Source: Lachnospiraceae bacterium UBA7160 (GTDB lineage: Bacteria; Bacillota; Clostridia; Lachnospirales; Lachnospiraceae). From it: DNA of 33,032 nucleotides. The notes beneath the pieces were generated by a model. It was not told the DNA's origin and made no database searches. It saw only the letters and a program-made list of their open reading frames with translations. Position numbers and translations under genes: made by a program. Below are positions 32,645 through 33,032 of this stretch, piece by piece. The stretch lies in NCBI GenBank assembly GCA_002491565.1, contig DKWE01000112.1, positions 1,623 to 34,654 of the forward strand. Direction: 5' to 3'. The stretch's first letter is position 1; the number at the start of each line of letters is the position of its first letter.

Positions 32645-32673
32645 ATTATATAACGTTTTTTTTCAGAATACAA
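32645..32673 (-). promoter_or_regulatory. Promoter of the TPP-controlled importer operon
   Basis: On the minus strand TTGTAT (32668-32673) and TATAAT (32645-32650) are exactly 17 bp apart, about 30 bp before the aptamer. A short GCAGGC/GCCTGC stem follows in the leader. Confidence 0.8.
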
Positions 32674-32921
32674 GCACCTGTTTTGCATTTCTTGCAGTAC
32701 ACAGGCAATGGCAGTTACTAAAAATCCTGTGTTCCAGCAGAATTTTTAGCGGGCGCTGTTTGAGCGGTCTGTGCATCGGCACAGATCTTCGGAAGCATCG
32801 CATGGTTCCCTCTGCCCCTGTACATAATATGCTCCGATATGTGCATGTGAATTTTGATTTTTCTCAGTGTTGTCTGACTATTATTTGAATTTATTTTAAT
32901 TTGTAGACTTTAAAAAAGTGC
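32674..32921. other. Intergenic region between divergent importer and tRNA-Pro promoters
   Basis: No ORF of note, repeat or riboswitch is seen. The stretch becomes very AT-rich toward the tRNA promoter (32880-32920). Confidence 0.4.
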
Positions 32922-32950
32922 TTGATTTTTCTCGTCAGGAATGCTATACT
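32922..32950 (+). promoter_or_regulatory. Promoter of tRNA-Pro
   Basis: TTGATT (32922-32927) and TATACT (32945-32950) are 17 bp apart, 35 bp before the tRNA. The A-rich stretch just upstream (TTTAAAAAAGTGC) looks like an UP element. Confidence 0.78.
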
Positions 32951-32985
32951 ACAGAAGCTGAAGCGAGGAAGAGTTCATTACATAA

Positions 32986-33032
32986 CGATGCGTGGCTCAG
33001 CTTGGTAGAGCGCTGCGTTCGGGACGCAGAGG
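32986..33032 (+). tRNA. tRNA-Pro (anticodon CGG), 5' part
   Basis: The visible bases give acceptor strand CGATGCG, D arm GCTC/GAGC, and anticodon stem CTGCG/CGCAG around TTCGGGA. The anticodon CGG reads CCG. The variable loop, T arm and 3' acceptor strand are beyond the window. Confidence 0.92.

Noticed and set aside
1..33032. CRISPR arrays, rRNA genes, T-box leaders
   Set aside because: No regularly spaced direct repeats of CRISPR size were seen; the periodic repeats found are in-frame coding minisatellites. No rRNA segment or T-box core was recognised.

Overview
The window looks like a chromosomal segment of a low-to-mid GC Clostridia member, most likely Lachnospiraceae. This is inferred from purine-rich Shine-Dalgarno sites, several Bce-type peptide-sensing modules, a TPP riboswitch of Gram-positive type, tRNA genes without an encoded CCA, and the style of the dispersed palindromic repeats. 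No 16S rRNA or strain marker is present, so genus cannot be assigned.

Layout. Positions 1-348 hold the 3' end of an ABC ATPase. From 788 to 2939 (minus) lie a MarR-type regulator with an expanded repeat and a citrate synthase. From 3319 to 8378 (plus) lie a MerR-methyltransferase fusion and the dTDP-rhamnose set rfbA-rfbB-rfbD-rfbC. The rfbA promoter carries a perfect dyad in a 19-bp spacer, as in MerR-controlled promoters. From 8523 to 10414 (minus) lie an Ig-like surface protein and a lipoprotein, near copies of a palindromic repeat.

Positions 10803-26813 (minus) form a large block of two Bce-type (bacteriocin/lantibiotic sensing and efflux) modules. Module 2 (upstream on the minus strand) is response regulator, kinase, nucleoside hydrolase, ATPase, permease (26813 to 20855). 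Module 1 is ATPase, permease, response regulator, then kinase (20539 to 10803). Module 1 is interrupted between regulator and kinase by a ~3.8-kb AT-richer segment flanked by a 189-bp direct repeat of the regulator's 3' end (187/189 identical). The segment holds a PHP phosphoesterase, a deleted second copy of the module's ATPase/permease, and a translationally coupled AAA-ATPase plus TOPRIM-like pair followed by a truncated third ORF. This resembles an OLD/PARIS-like two-gene defence cassette and is the best candidate for an undescribed system here.

Positions 27008-33032 hold a tRNA-Ala(CGC), a HisJ-like PHP gene with its own promoter, and a TPP-riboswitch-controlled operon (permease, THI5/NMT1-type binding protein, ATPase, then a TatD-like hydrolase), probably importing a thiamine pyrimidine precursor. 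The 5' part of a tRNA-Pro(CGG) with a good promoter follows at the right edge.

Genome-wide habits visible here are in-frame minisatellites that lengthen coding genes, and two families of dispersed nested inverted repeats between genes. All functions are inferred from sequence motifs; no database search was run.
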